Virus record (IMG/VR): IMGVR_UViG_3300033153_002993
Span: 1-64,000 of that record
Strand: one strand, 5' to 3'
DNA length: 64,000 nt
From: a virus
The notes beneath the pieces are model-generated. The model was not told where the DNA came from. It did no database searches and saw only the letters and a list, made by a program, of their open reading frames with translations. A program made the position numbers and the translations under genes. This document shows positions 25,054 through 32,306 of this stretch, one piece after another (within the stretch, counting starts at the first letter, position 1; every line of letters starts with the position of its first letter).

Positions 25054-25082
25054 GGAGTACCACAGGTCAGAAGCCGACGTCA
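25054..25082 (-). promoter_or_regulatory. Extended -10 promoter for the 1687-residue gene
   Basis: TGG-TACTCC (-10 at 25054-25059) with TGACGT at the -35 place (25077-25082), 17 bases apart. A short palindrome CTCGGCCGAG (25040-25049) lies in the leader. It separates the large protein gene from the ParB operon. Confidence 0.45.
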
Positions 25083-25888
25083 TCTTGCTGGGGCTTCGCC
25101 TTGGAGGTCTTCTTCGACTCGCTCTTGTCGAGGACGTCAGCGAGCGCTTGGAGTGCCGGACCGAGGACGGTGTTGATGTCTTTCGCGTGGCCCTTGCAGT
25201 GGTCTCCGATGCGCCTGACCGCCTCCCGGGTCTTCTTATCCATGGCGATGTAGAAGTGCTCCCGCTTGCCGTAGGTGAAGACCATGAAGGATAGCTGCAC
25301 CGTGTCCCCGTAGCTCGACCACAGTTCGTTGAGGATGCGTTCGAGGTCTTTCAGGGTCTTGGCTTCCTTCGCCTTCTCAGCAAACTCCTTCTGCTTGTCC
25401 TTCGGCAGCGCCGCCTTCGAGAGGCCCTGCTTGATCCCGCTGACCAACTTGTCCCAGCCGTGCGTGTCCGTGTAGGCGAAGAGGCTCTGGAGAGCGTCCT
25501 CTCCGTACCTCTTCGCCATCTGGTGATAGAGCAGCGCCATCTTGTCCGGGTTGAGCTTCCCTCTCAGGACATTCAGGCGCACCGTGACGAGCTTCTGGAG
25601 GTCTTCATCCTTCCAGCGTGGTCCATCGAGCACCATGGCCGGAATAGAAGGAAGACGTAGGTCCACAGCCGCCGCGACGCGGTGCTCTCCTCCGATGATC
25701 CGATACCTCCCACCATCGACTGGGATGACCTGCACAGGAGCTATAAATCCTACGTCCTCGATCTCGCTCACAAGCCGATTGAAGTCGTCCTGATCCAGCG
25801 TGTTCGGATTCCAAGGGTTGTTGTCCAGAAGGGTCGGGTCCAGCATCTCAAAGATCGTTCTGCCTTCTAGCTTCTTCTTATGGGTCAT
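25067..25888 (-). CDS. ParB/Srx-fold protein
   Basis: A 273-residue protein starting MTHKKKLEGRTIFEM at ATG 25888, which overlaps the upstream stop (ATGA). Residues 15-100 follow the ParB N-terminal fold: NPWNPNTLDQDDFNRLVSEI, VGFIAPVQVIPV, then RYRIIGGEHRVAAA with the GEHR box. ParB-type domains bind CTP or act as nucleases or regulators. The rest is helical, with a Lys/Ser-rich tail ending QQDDVGF. Phages use such proteins as regulators or nucleases; the exact role is not determinable. Confidence 0.8.
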   Translation of the reverse strand: MTHKKKLEGRTIFEMLDPTLLDNNPWNPNTLDQDDFNRLVSEIEDVGFIAPVQVIPVDGGRYRIIGGEHRVAAAVDLRLPSIPAMVLDGPRWKDEDLQKLVTVRLNVLRGKLNPDKMALLYHQMAKRYGEDALQSLFAYTDTHGWDKLVSGIKQGLSKAALPKDKQKEFAEKAKEAKTLKDLERILNELWSSYGDTVQLSFMVFTYGKREHFYIAMDKKTREAVRRIGDHCKGHAKDINTVLGPALQALADVLDKSESKKTSKAKPQQDDVGF

Positions 25889-26124
25889 CGCTCGGACAGC
25901 ACGACAGCCATGTTCTGGCACTTGCCAGCGACAAAGAACATCTCGCCGGTAAACTGCCGGAGGAAGGCGTCCAGCTTCTCGTCAGAGTCCGGAGCCGGCT
26001 TGTCGATCCCGACAATGCCCTGGCCAATGTACTCCCGCCACTTCTTGACGGTCGCCTCGATGTGCTCCAACTCGGTGTGCAGGTTGTCTGGGGTTATGGG
26101 TAGCACCAGATTCAGATCACTCAT
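25885..26124 (-). CDS. Hypothetical protein, 79 aa
   Basis: Starts MSDLNLVLPITPDNLHTELE at ATG 26124, inside the last codons of the upstream gene (8-base overlap). Mostly helical: EHIEATVKKWREYIGQ and DEKLDAFLRQFTGEMFFVAG. No family recognised. Co-translated with the ParB-like gene, which starts inside its stop codon. Confidence 0.6.
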   Translation of the reverse strand: MSDLNLVLPITPDNLHTELEHIEATVKKWREYIGQGIVGIDKPAPDSDEKLDAFLRQFTGEMFFVAGKCQNMAVVLSER

Positions 26125-26983
26125 CGTTCGCCTCCAAGACCTCGGCAGCCCTCGACAGGGCATCCATGCCGTACTCGATCACCCACGTCGCCGCGTCGAT
26201 CACGACGAGTCTCTTGCCCAGCAGTCGCTCGAACTTGGCGAGGAAGATAAGGTGTCTGTTGGGGTCGTCGGCCTTCCGGAAGTCGTTCGTGCTCAGGAAG
26301 TCGGTACAGATGAGGTCCAGACAGTGCCCCGGCCTGTCCGAGTTTGCCAGTTGCTTCGCGCGCCCGATGGCCATCTCGATGTTGGCCTTCTGCTCGGGCG
26401 TGAGGTTGAACCACATCTTTTTGAAGCGGTCCGCGTCGTCCGGTGGGGGAGCCCCCTTGAACTCGTCGTCGTCCTCGTCGTCGGCGGTGCCCACCGCCCT
26501 CGCCTGGTCGTGCTTCTCTCGGGCTTCCAGCGCGCGACGGATGGCCTCACACAACTCGTCGTAGTTCAGGTGCTCTGCCACTTCGACCCACTTCTCCGCG
26601 TTATCCGCGTCAATGACGCGGATCAACTCTCGGACCTTAGTCCATCCGAGCGCGATGATCTTCTTCCGAGTCGGGCGATCGAGTTTTCCGCCCAGCGTGA
26701 TGTGGAAGTGGTGCCATATGGCCTTCAAGCGCTCGATCTTGCGCTTGTGGAGACCTAGCTCCTCCTCGCCCCACTGGACGTAGCTCTCGTAACCCCACGC
26801 CACGGTGACGCAGGCATTGTGGGACTCGTTGTTGATCGGGGTGGCCCAGACAGTATGGAGGATCTCCGCCAACTCCATATAGCCCTGGTCGATGGTCTTG
26901 ACCAGTGCTCGCGCTCGCTTTCGTATCTTCGCGCCCCACGCTTCCGATCCCGGAAGTTCCGCAATCGCCGCCACGTTGCTCAC
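26117..26983 (-). CDS. Hypothetical protein of the recombination operon
   Basis: A 288-residue protein. Residues 20-100 are helical with a possible helix-turn-helix around YVQWGEEELGLHKRKIERLK. Residues 155-185 are acidic (DDEDDDEFKGAPPP), a flexible linker. C-terminal residues 190-285 are a second helical unit. It begins at the end of ssb (4-base overlap). It could be a DNA-binding partner of the ParB-like protein; no family assignment can be supported. Confidence 0.65.
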   Translation of the reverse strand: MSNVAAIAELPGSEAWGAKIRKRARALVKTIDQGYMELAEILHTVWATPINNESHNACVTVAWGYESYVQWGEEELGLHKRKIERLKAIWHHFHITLGGKLDRPTRKKIIALGWTKVRELIRVIDADNAEKWVEVAEHLNYDELCEAIRRALEAREKHDQARAVGTADDEDDDEFKGAPPPDDADRFKKMWFNLTPEQKANIEMAIGRAKQLANSDRPGHCLDLICTDFLSTNDFRKADDPNRHLIFLAKFERLLGKRLVVIDAATWVIEYGMDALSRAAEVLEANDE

Positions 26984-27291
26984 TTCCTACCCTCCTTCAC
27001 GAAGATGATCTCCTTCGCTCGCACCTCCATGAGTTTTCCATGGCGCCCCTCACGGTTCATGAGTTCGCCCTCCACGATGACATACCCCCCGCAAAAGAGA
27101 TGCGTGCGACACTGCTCAACCAGGATGTCGATGTAGACGTTGATCTTCGCCCATGCCGTGATGGTGGCACCGTTGGCAGCGCGGTCCGACGCCATCGTGA
27201 ACGATAGGACCGGCGAATCGTCCGGCAGGGTGCCATAGTTGATCTCGCGAGACACGTTGCCCGAGACGATCACCTTGTTTATTCCTCGCAT
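26980..27291 (-). CDS. Single-stranded DNA-binding protein (OB fold)
   Basis: A 103-residue protein starting MRGINKVIVSGNVSREIN, the usual SSB opening (first beta strand and NVxRD-like motif). Then VLSFTMASDR...AWAKINVYIDILVEQCRTHL and GGYVIVEGELMNREGRHGKL correspond to the core OB strands. It lacks the long acidic C-terminal tail of cellular SSB. ATG 27291 lies inside the end of the RuvC-like gene (13-base overlap). It would coat single strands in recombination and replication beside RecA. Confidence 0.85.
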   Translation of the reverse strand: MRGINKVIVSGNVSREINYGTLPDDSPVLSFTMASDRAANGATITAWAKINVYIDILVEQCRTHLFCGGYVIVEGELMNREGRHGKLMEVRAKEIIFVKEGRK

Positions 27292-27869
27292 GATGCCATC
27301 CCTCTTGCCATGCGGATGACGTCGCTGTCCAGACATGTGACCACGGCGCCTACCGCATCGAAGCCGTGCTCCCACTGACCGTTGGGCTGGGGAGGCTTCC
27401 TGGCCGGGAAGCGTGCCTTGAACCCGTCGAACTGGCACGGGTAGCGAGCCTCTAGGACACGCCGGACGTCCTCTTTCGTAGCCGACTTGTTGTTGCAGAG
27501 AGCTTTCTTGATCTCCTGCGGGCTCGCCTGGACCATCGGCAACTGGTAGATGTAGCAGAGGTCGATAATGATGCCCCACGACAGGGCAACTTTCGTAGCG
27601 GCTCCGGCGTTCCGGGGCCACGATGCAGCCTCCGCTGCAATGGCCATAGGCTTCCACTCCTTCACGGTTTCATGGAGCACAGCCGAGATAGCCTGACCTC
27701 TGTGAAAATTGTCGTCGGCAGCCTTGACGCCCTTCTTCTTCTCGGACTTCTGAGTGCGGATGACATCAGTCGTCATCACCTTCTCAGACGAGGAGGATAG
27801 CCGCACGATCCCGAAACCAAACGATGCAAACCCGGGGTCCAACCCAAGAATGTAAACTTCACGATCCAT
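27279..27869 (-). CDS. RuvC-like Holliday junction resolvase
   Basis: A 196-residue protein, start ATG 27869 after GGGGGAGACG. RNase H-fold signatures of RuvC: YILGLDPGFASFGFGIV with the first catalytic Asp, IAAEAASWPRN with Glu, and HGFDAVGAVVTCLDSD with the final acidic pair. The segment ASPQEIKKALCNNKSATKED corresponds to the RuvC DNA-binding helix. It resolves four-way junctions from recombination or replication. Neighbour genes (SSB, Cas4-like exonuclease, RecA) agree. Confidence 0.85.
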   Translation of the reverse strand: MDREVYILGLDPGFASFGFGIVRLSSSSEKVMTTDVIRTQKSEKKKGVKAADDNFHRGQAISAVLHETVKEWKPMAIAAEAASWPRNAGAATKVALSWGIIIDLCYIYQLPMVQASPQEIKKALCNNKSATKEDVRRVLEARYPCQFDGFKARFPARKPPQPNGQWEHGFDAVGAVVTCLDSDVIRMARGMASCEE

Positions 27870-28293
27870 CGTCTCCCCCGAACATCGCCATTCGTGCATG
27901 GTGCTCTGCAATCCTTGACGTCACACCGATCGCTCCGAGGATACGATCTGCATCCCTACAGGACCAGAGACAGCCGTCGCCCGCCTTGCGGAAGATCTCT
28001 TCCTTCTGGACCTCCACGGCGCGAATCATGCAGTCGACAGCCTCCCGGTTCTCCTTCCCCCACGCCGACTCATAGAGCCAGCACAGGGAGCACACGGGGG
28101 TACCCTTCCGAACCCCAGAAGGAAGTTCCGGTGGGAAATGTTCCCAGACCGACTGGCGCTTGTCGCACTCCTCGCATGAGATGTTCCAGAGCGACTGGGG
28201 GAGGGGACGGAGCACCTTTGGATCGAGGAAGACGAACTTGGGAGAGGCGACCTGGAGGAATGCAGGGTCGTCGATGATCGTGTCGTGCCCCAT
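27859..28293 (-). CDS. Hypothetical cysteine-containing protein
   Basis: A 144-residue protein starting MGHDTIIDDPAFLQVAS at ATG 28293, which overlaps the upstream stop. Residues 38-80 carry CEECDKRQS and CSLCWLYES, a plausible zinc or Fe-S site. A helical region (VDCMIRAVEVQKEEIFRKAG) follows. No family recognised. Co-translated with the exonuclease and RuvC-like genes. Confidence 0.6.
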   Translation of the reverse strand: MGHDTIIDDPAFLQVASPKFVFLDPKVLRPLPQSLWNISCEECDKRQSVWEHFPPELPSGVRKGTPVCSLCWLYESAWGKENREAVDCMIRAVEVQKEEIFRKAGDGCLWSCRDADRILGAIGVTSRIAEHHARMAMFGGDDGS

Positions 28294-29183
28294 CAGTCGG
28301 CCTCGAAACAAGGCTCGACGCAGGCACAGAGGTCCGCCCGCTTGCAGTCCGAAGACGCGCAGATGCGCTCGGGGAGGTGGCTGGTCTCGTCCTTGACGCC
28401 GGTCCAGATGTCACGAACGAGGTTCTGCATGGCCTCCACGTGGTCCTCGTCGTACTCGACCGTGTGCTCGATCAGGCCCTTCATACCGCCCGTACCCTTG
28501 TCCCAGTAGAGCACCTTGCCCCACTGGCAGCCGGTCATCCACATGTAGCATTGCGCCTGCGTCACATGGTCCAGCTTCGCGCAGGTGCGGACCTCGTAGG
28601 CCCCTCGTGGGCTGATCGACTTGACCTCTAGGACCCCAAGCCCTGGCATGCCTTCCAAGCGCAGAAAGCCATCTGGGTGGCCCGCTAGGCGGTACTCCGG
28701 GTCCTTGATCCACTGCTCCTCGAAGATGCTGTTGTCGGACGTGAGGACGCTCCCACACTTCGGACACACCTCGGGGCGGAGTATCTGAGAATCCTCGAAC
28801 GTGTGGTCCCTTTCGGGCTCGTCCGGAAAGATCGGGTACGTCTCCTCGGGGTCAGGCTCGCCCCATAGCGACCGACCTCCGTGGTGGGTTCCGCACACCG
28901 CGCAGAGCCAGCGCCCGAACAGAGTTTTCGTCTGCGGCAGGATGCGGTTCTGGAGGTCCCAGTGGAGCCCATTACCGTGCTCGAAGATGAGCATGAGGTC
29001 GGCACCCACGTTGTCGGCTCGGATGATCTCGCCCCGGACAGCGAGCACCTCCTCCCGAGCACACATCATTGCGAGACCGGAGACTCTGATCCACGAGTCC
29101 TCGGTTAGTGGCGGCTTCTCTCGCTCTTCCGGAATGGAGCTACGAATCAGCGGCTTGAGATCCCCGTGAGCCTCCGTACCCAT
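28293..29183 (-). CDS. Cas4/RecB-like PD-(D/E)XK exonuclease with cysteine cluster
   Basis: A 296-residue protein. Core nuclease motifs: YRLAGHPDGFLRL (motif II Asp), GVLEVKSIS (E-x-K) and QAQCYMWM (QxxxY). Cysteine at residue 41 (MCAREE) plus C-terminal CASSDCKRADLCAC can hold an iron-sulfur cluster, as in Cas4 and AddB. An extra zinc ribbon (CAVCGTHH...CPKCGS) is inserted at about residues 95-150. Such enzymes resect DNA ends for RecA loading. Gene context (RecA, RuvC, SSB) supports recombination. Confidence 0.8.
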   Translation of the reverse strand: MGTEAHGDLKPLIRSSIPEEREKPPLTEDSWIRVSGLAMMCAREEVLAVRGEIIRADNVGADLMLIFEHGNGLHWDLQNRILPQTKTLFGRWLCAVCGTHHGGRSLWGEPDPEETYPIFPDEPERDHTFEDSQILRPEVCPKCGSVLTSDNSIFEEQWIKDPEYRLAGHPDGFLRLEGMPGLGVLEVKSISPRGAYEVRTCAKLDHVTQAQCYMWMTGCQWGKVLYWDKGTGGMKGLIEHTVEYDEDHVEAMQNLVRDIWTGVKDETSHLPERICASSDCKRADLCACVEPCFEAD

Positions 29184-29512
29184 CGTCCTATACCCCTTCC
29201 AGCGTCCTTTGGCTCGCAGGTGTGAGCCACCTCGTCATCCGTCTCGCCTAGCACCTCTCCGAGCCCTTTGTAGCAGGCCCGGAGCAGGTCGGCGCCCTCC
29301 CGGTCCGTCGTCTCTTGCTGGCAGCCTGGACAGACCCACCAGCCCTTAGAGGCGTCCCATTCTAGCAGGTCTTCACAGGCGACGCACTCCAGGTCCAGTT
29401 GGAGATTGCGGTCCCCTCTTCCTATGATCACTCGCACACGATCGAAGGCTGACACATGGAGATACGGCCGCATGCGTTCGAGGTCTTTTAGGAGCATCGG
29501 CTTGCCAGTCAC
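29147..29512 (-). CDS. Hypothetical zinc-ribbon protein
   Basis: A 121-residue protein. Residues 43-70 hold CVACEDLLE...VCPGCQQ, a four-cysteine ribbon after a beta-rich region (FDRVRVIIGRGDRNLQLDLE). GTG start 29512 overlaps the upstream stop. The 3' end overlaps the exonuclease gene by 37 bases. Role unknown; likely an adaptor of the recombination operon. Confidence 0.55.
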   Translation of the reverse strand: MTGKPMLLKDLERMRPYLHVSAFDRVRVIIGRGDRNLQLDLECVACEDLLEWDASKGWWVCPGCQQETTDREGADLLRACYKGLGEVLGETDDEVAHTCEPKDAGRGIGRWVRRLTGISSR

Positions 29513-30015
29513 TCGTCACCCTCTCGCATCATGGCCAACAACCGCTCGGCCACGTCCATCGGCAACATGAGCCAGTCCTCGGCATAGCCTGACGCCCCCT
29601 CGTAGTGGAACACCATCGCCGGGATCTTCATCCGACGCTTGGCCCCGACCGTGACCTTCCGAAGCCAGTCGCGCTTGACACCGATCGACTTGGTGTTGGG
29701 CTCAATCCGCTTGTGCTCTATATGGAGGTCGGGGGTGGTGATGTCCCCGCAGACCGTGGTGGGGTCGCTCTTCGACCAAGGGAGCCCACCAGAGCGGGCG
29801 TGGGTGCGCCCTCCAAGTCGCTTGGCGACCTTCTTCTCTTCCCGAGAGGACTTCTTCGCCCGGTCATAGTTGGCATCGAACGCCTTGGGTCTGGGGCCGT
29901 CTACGCCGCCGTCAACACGCCCATCAGCGTCTCCCCGAACTGCTTCTTCAGGGCCGCGTTCTCCACCATCGCTGTGACCAGAAGAGATTTCGACTTGTAC
30001 TTCTCTCCGAGGCAT
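29509..30015 (-). CDS. Resolvase-like PD-(D/E)XK nuclease overlapping the recA end
   Basis: Core residues from about 55 to 165: KRLGGRTHARSGGLPWSKSD, then CGDITTPDLHIEHKRIE, a D...ExK nuclease signature as in archaeal Hjc-type resolvases. The first 45 residues (ATG 30015, MPRREVQVEISSG) lie in the recA coding region, 115 bases overlapped, and read as low-complexity Gly/Glu/Asp sequence. No ATG, GTG or TTG closer to the core exists in this frame. So either this long overlap is real, or the nuclease is made by a frameshift from recA. DNA ends in the same operon as a RecA. Confidence 0.65.
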   Translation of the reverse strand: MPRREVQVEISSGHSDGGERGPEEAVRGDADGRVDGGVDGPRPKAFDANYDRAKKSSREEKKVAKRLGGRTHARSGGLPWSKSDPTTVCGDITTPDLHIEHKRIEPNTKSIGVKRDWLRKVTVGAKRRMKIPAMVFHYEGASGYAEDWLMLPMDVAERLLAMMREGDE

Positions 30016-31010
30016 GTCCAACCGTTCCCAGACTTCTCGACGAGCCCGATCTTGATCCCCATGTCAACCATAGGGGGCTCCTCGTAGACCTCGCCCTTCT
30101 TTTTGATGGTCGTGTCGGCCAGCATGAGCCGCCACTCCCCTTCGATCTTCGCCCCGGACGACTTGTTCTTCTCGACCCGGAACGACATATCCACGTGAAG
30201 GGGTCGCCCGGTCACCTCGTCCATCACGTACTTGCCGCCGTAGGTCTTGGTCTCGGTCGTCGCAGAGAAGCCCGGAGCGTAGCCGCCCGGTTGCGTCTCT
30301 GGATTGCCAAAGAGCAGCCCGACCTTCATCCGAATCTGGTTCGTGAAGAGCAAGGTGGGTCGGCGCCCGGTGACGTTGCCCATGTGGTTTAGAGCCGCGC
30401 CGAACTTGCGGATGCCTCGGCCGAGAACACGCGCCTGCTCCGCCTGGAGAGCCTTGCCGGCACTCTCCTCGATCTCCTTCGCGGGCGTGAGGAAAGCCAA
30501 CGAGTCGATGACAAGAAAGTCCACGTCACCCGACCGAAGCAGCGCCTCGGCGATGTCCAGAGTTTGCTCTGCGTACTCGGGAACGGACAGAAGCACCCGG
30601 TCAGGGTTCACCCCGTGTAGCCTGGCCCACTCGTGATCCCACGAACCCTCGACATCGAGGAAGCAACAGATGGTCTCGCGGAACTTCCCGCACTGGCACT
30701 CCCCCGTCTCCTCGTCCGGGAACGTGTAGCAATTGGCACATAGCTTCTGAGCATTGCCCATGGCTCGCAGGCAGATAACCGTCTTGCCGGTGCTCTTGTG
30801 CCCCCAGACGATGTTCGTCCGCCCCCCGGGGAAACCCCCGCCCCCGAGGGCGTAGTCATAGAAAAAGATGCCAGTGGGGATGCGCGGGATCTTCTTGATC
30901 CGGAACTCGTCGGCCGGCGTGAGGATGTTCTTGCCGTGCTTCTTCTTGATCTTGGCGATCAACTCGCTCGCCATAAGCGCTTTGAATCGGTCCTCTTTCG
31001 ACTTCGCCAT
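29901..31010 (-). CDS. RecA/UvsX-like recombinase
   Basis: A 369-residue ATPase. Walker A GHKSTGKT at about residues 69-76, Walker B VDFLVIDSLAFL, and late LLFTNQIRMKVG, all RecA-type. The L2-like segment GGYAPGFSATTE follows. An inserted zinc-ribbon-like loop CANCYTFP...GECQCGKF lies just after Walker A at about 90-108, not found in E. coli RecA. Catalyses strand exchange on single-stranded DNA. Start ATG 31010 after AGGGGGACTC. Its 3' end overlaps the resolvase-like gene. Confidence 0.9.
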   Translation of the reverse strand: MAKSKEDRFKALMASELIAKIKKKHGKNILTPADEFRIKKIPRIPTGIFFYDYALGGGGFPGGRTNIVWGHKSTGKTVICLRAMGNAQKLCANCYTFPDEETGECQCGKFRETICCFLDVEGSWDHEWARLHGVNPDRVLLSVPEYAEQTLDIAEALLRSGDVDFLVIDSLAFLTPAKEIEESAGKALQAEQARVLGRGIRKFGAALNHMGNVTGRRPTLLFTNQIRMKVGLLFGNPETQPGGYAPGFSATTETKTYGGKYVMDEVTGRPLHVDMSFRVEKNKSSGAKIEGEWRLMLADTTIKKKGEVYEEPPMVDMGIKIGLVEKSGNGWTCLGEKYKSKSLLVTAMVENAALKKQFGETLMGVLTAA

Positions 31011-31018
31011 GAGTCCCC

Positions 31019-31474
31019 CTAAAACAGATGCTTCCCGGAGCCCTTGGATTTGCGTAGCTCGGCAGCACGTTCCTGGCCGGTCTCGATCTCCGTGGCCAGT
31101 CGCTCACCGACCGTCTTGGCCACAAACTCCAGAGCCTCGGCGTACTCCTCGCGGTAGCACGGTACGTCGAGCGAGACCTGCACCGACAGAGACCAGAAGT
31201 TGCCGAGGTTGAGCGTGTGGTTCACACGCAGACCCGCGTGAGCGGGGTCCGTGTGGAAGTCCTGCACCAGGATCTCCTCCACCGCCTCTTCAGGGTCGAT
31301 CACGAGGTCACCGCTCTCCTTGTACTGCCGGCGCACTCGCATCACGATGGGCTTCATGGCGACGATGCCTCCCGGCTCCACCGTCTCCGTCAGGGCCTCC
31401 TCGACCTGCTCCATGTCCGCCTCGACCTGCTTTTCAAGGGTCGGGTGAGCATCCTCGACTGGACTCGTTTTCAT
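31019..31474 (-). CDS. Hypothetical protein of the recombination operon
   Basis: A 151-residue protein starting MKTSPVEDAHPTLEKQVEAD at ATG 31474, overlapping the upstream stop (ATGA). An acidic N-terminus is followed by beta strands (VNHTLNLGNFWSLSVQVSLD) and helices (CYREEYAEALEFVAKTV). No family recognised. Located between a MerR-like regulator and RecA. Possibly a DNA-metabolism accessory; function not assignable. Confidence 0.6.
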   Translation of the reverse strand: MKTSPVEDAHPTLEKQVEADMEQVEEALTETVEPGGIVAMKPIVMRVRRQYKESGDLVIDPEEAVEEILVQDFHTDPAHAGLRVNHTLNLGNFWSLSVQVSLDVPCYREEYAEALEFVAKTVGERLATEIETGQERAAELRKSKGSGKHLF

Positions 31475-32271
31475 TCTTCCAACCTCGCGTCCATGACTCC
31501 TAACCTCGTCCATCCATCCACGATCTCGTCGTAGAAATCTTCCCACTCGGACTGCCCTCGGATCGCTCCTCCCCTCCTGTCGAACGCCCCTTGCACGACC
31601 TCGATCATGTCGAGCGTATAGAGTCGGTACGACAGGGAGGACGACACGAGCGGTGTTTTGGGCAGCACCTCACGCTTCTCCATCTGCGTGAGAGCCACCA
31701 CCGTCCTGTTCACAGCCTTGGCGAGCGTTCCGATCTTGTAGAGCCTCATCCGGATCGGCGTCTTTAGCCGTTTGAACCGGACATCCTTCTCCACGTAGGT
31801 CGGACGCTTCTTCTCTTTCAGCGCACCGATTTCGAGTTTTCCTGCCTTGCGAAGCGCAACCTGAATCGACTCAACCATCTCCAGGGTGTAGAGCCTGTCC
31901 CCCTTCTTTGACCTGTAGGGGGTCTGGGGGAGCGTGCCGTTGCGCTCCCAGACGCGGATGGTAGAGATGCCTTTTCCGATAGCACGAGCAAGAGCCCCAA
32001 TGGTGAACATGCGTACCATGACGCCATCCACCTCGACCTGCACCGTCTTCCATGCCCCGGATGTCTGCATCTTCACAGCCCGCTTCGCTCGGAGCCCCTC
32101 TTTCTCGACGTCCTTCCGGCGGCGTGCCCTGGCGTCCCGGTTCCACTTCTGCACCTTCGCTCGGTACATAGGGTCACTAGCGTACTTCTCACGCCGACGC
32201 TCATTCAGATCGTCTCGATTGTCGTCATACCACTTCTGGAAGTAGTCCTGAGCTTTCGGGGCTCTGGGCAT
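31471..32271 (-). CDS. Protein with two tandem MerR-like helix-turn-helix domains
   Basis: A 266-residue protein. Residues 1-65 are basic and helical. At about 88-140 (VRMFTIGALARAIGKGISTIRV...DRLYTLEMVESI) and 175-235 (RLYKIGTLAKAVNRTVVALT...YRLYTLDMIEVVQ) two similar MerR-type DNA-binding units occur, so one chain has two recognition helices. MerR family members normally have one such unit plus an effector domain; here the second replaces it. It starts the recA operon under its own promoter. A transcriptional regulator or nuclease accessory is likely. Confidence 0.75.
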   Translation of the reverse strand: MPRAPKAQDYFQKWYDDNRDDLNERRREKYASDPMYRAKVQKWNRDARARRRKDVEKEGLRAKRAVKMQTSGAWKTVQVEVDGVMVRMFTIGALARAIGKGISTIRVWERNGTLPQTPYRSKKGDRLYTLEMVESIQVALRKAGKLEIGALKEKKRPTYVEKDVRFKRLKTPIRMRLYKIGTLAKAVNRTVVALTQMEKREVLPKTPLVSSSLSYRLYTLDMIEVVQGAFDRRGGAIRGQSEWEDFYDEIVDGWTRLGVMDARLEE

Positions 32272-32278
32272 CCCCCTA

Positions 32279-32306
32279 CCTCTACCAAATAGGCCCCGAT
32301 TGTCAA
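32279..32306 (-). promoter_or_regulatory. Promoter for the MerR-like/recA operon
   Basis: TTGACA (32301-32306), 16 bases, TGG-TAGAGG (-10 at 32279-32284). It overlaps the last codons of the helicase gene. The leader is only a few bases, so the message is nearly leaderless. Confidence 0.6.
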
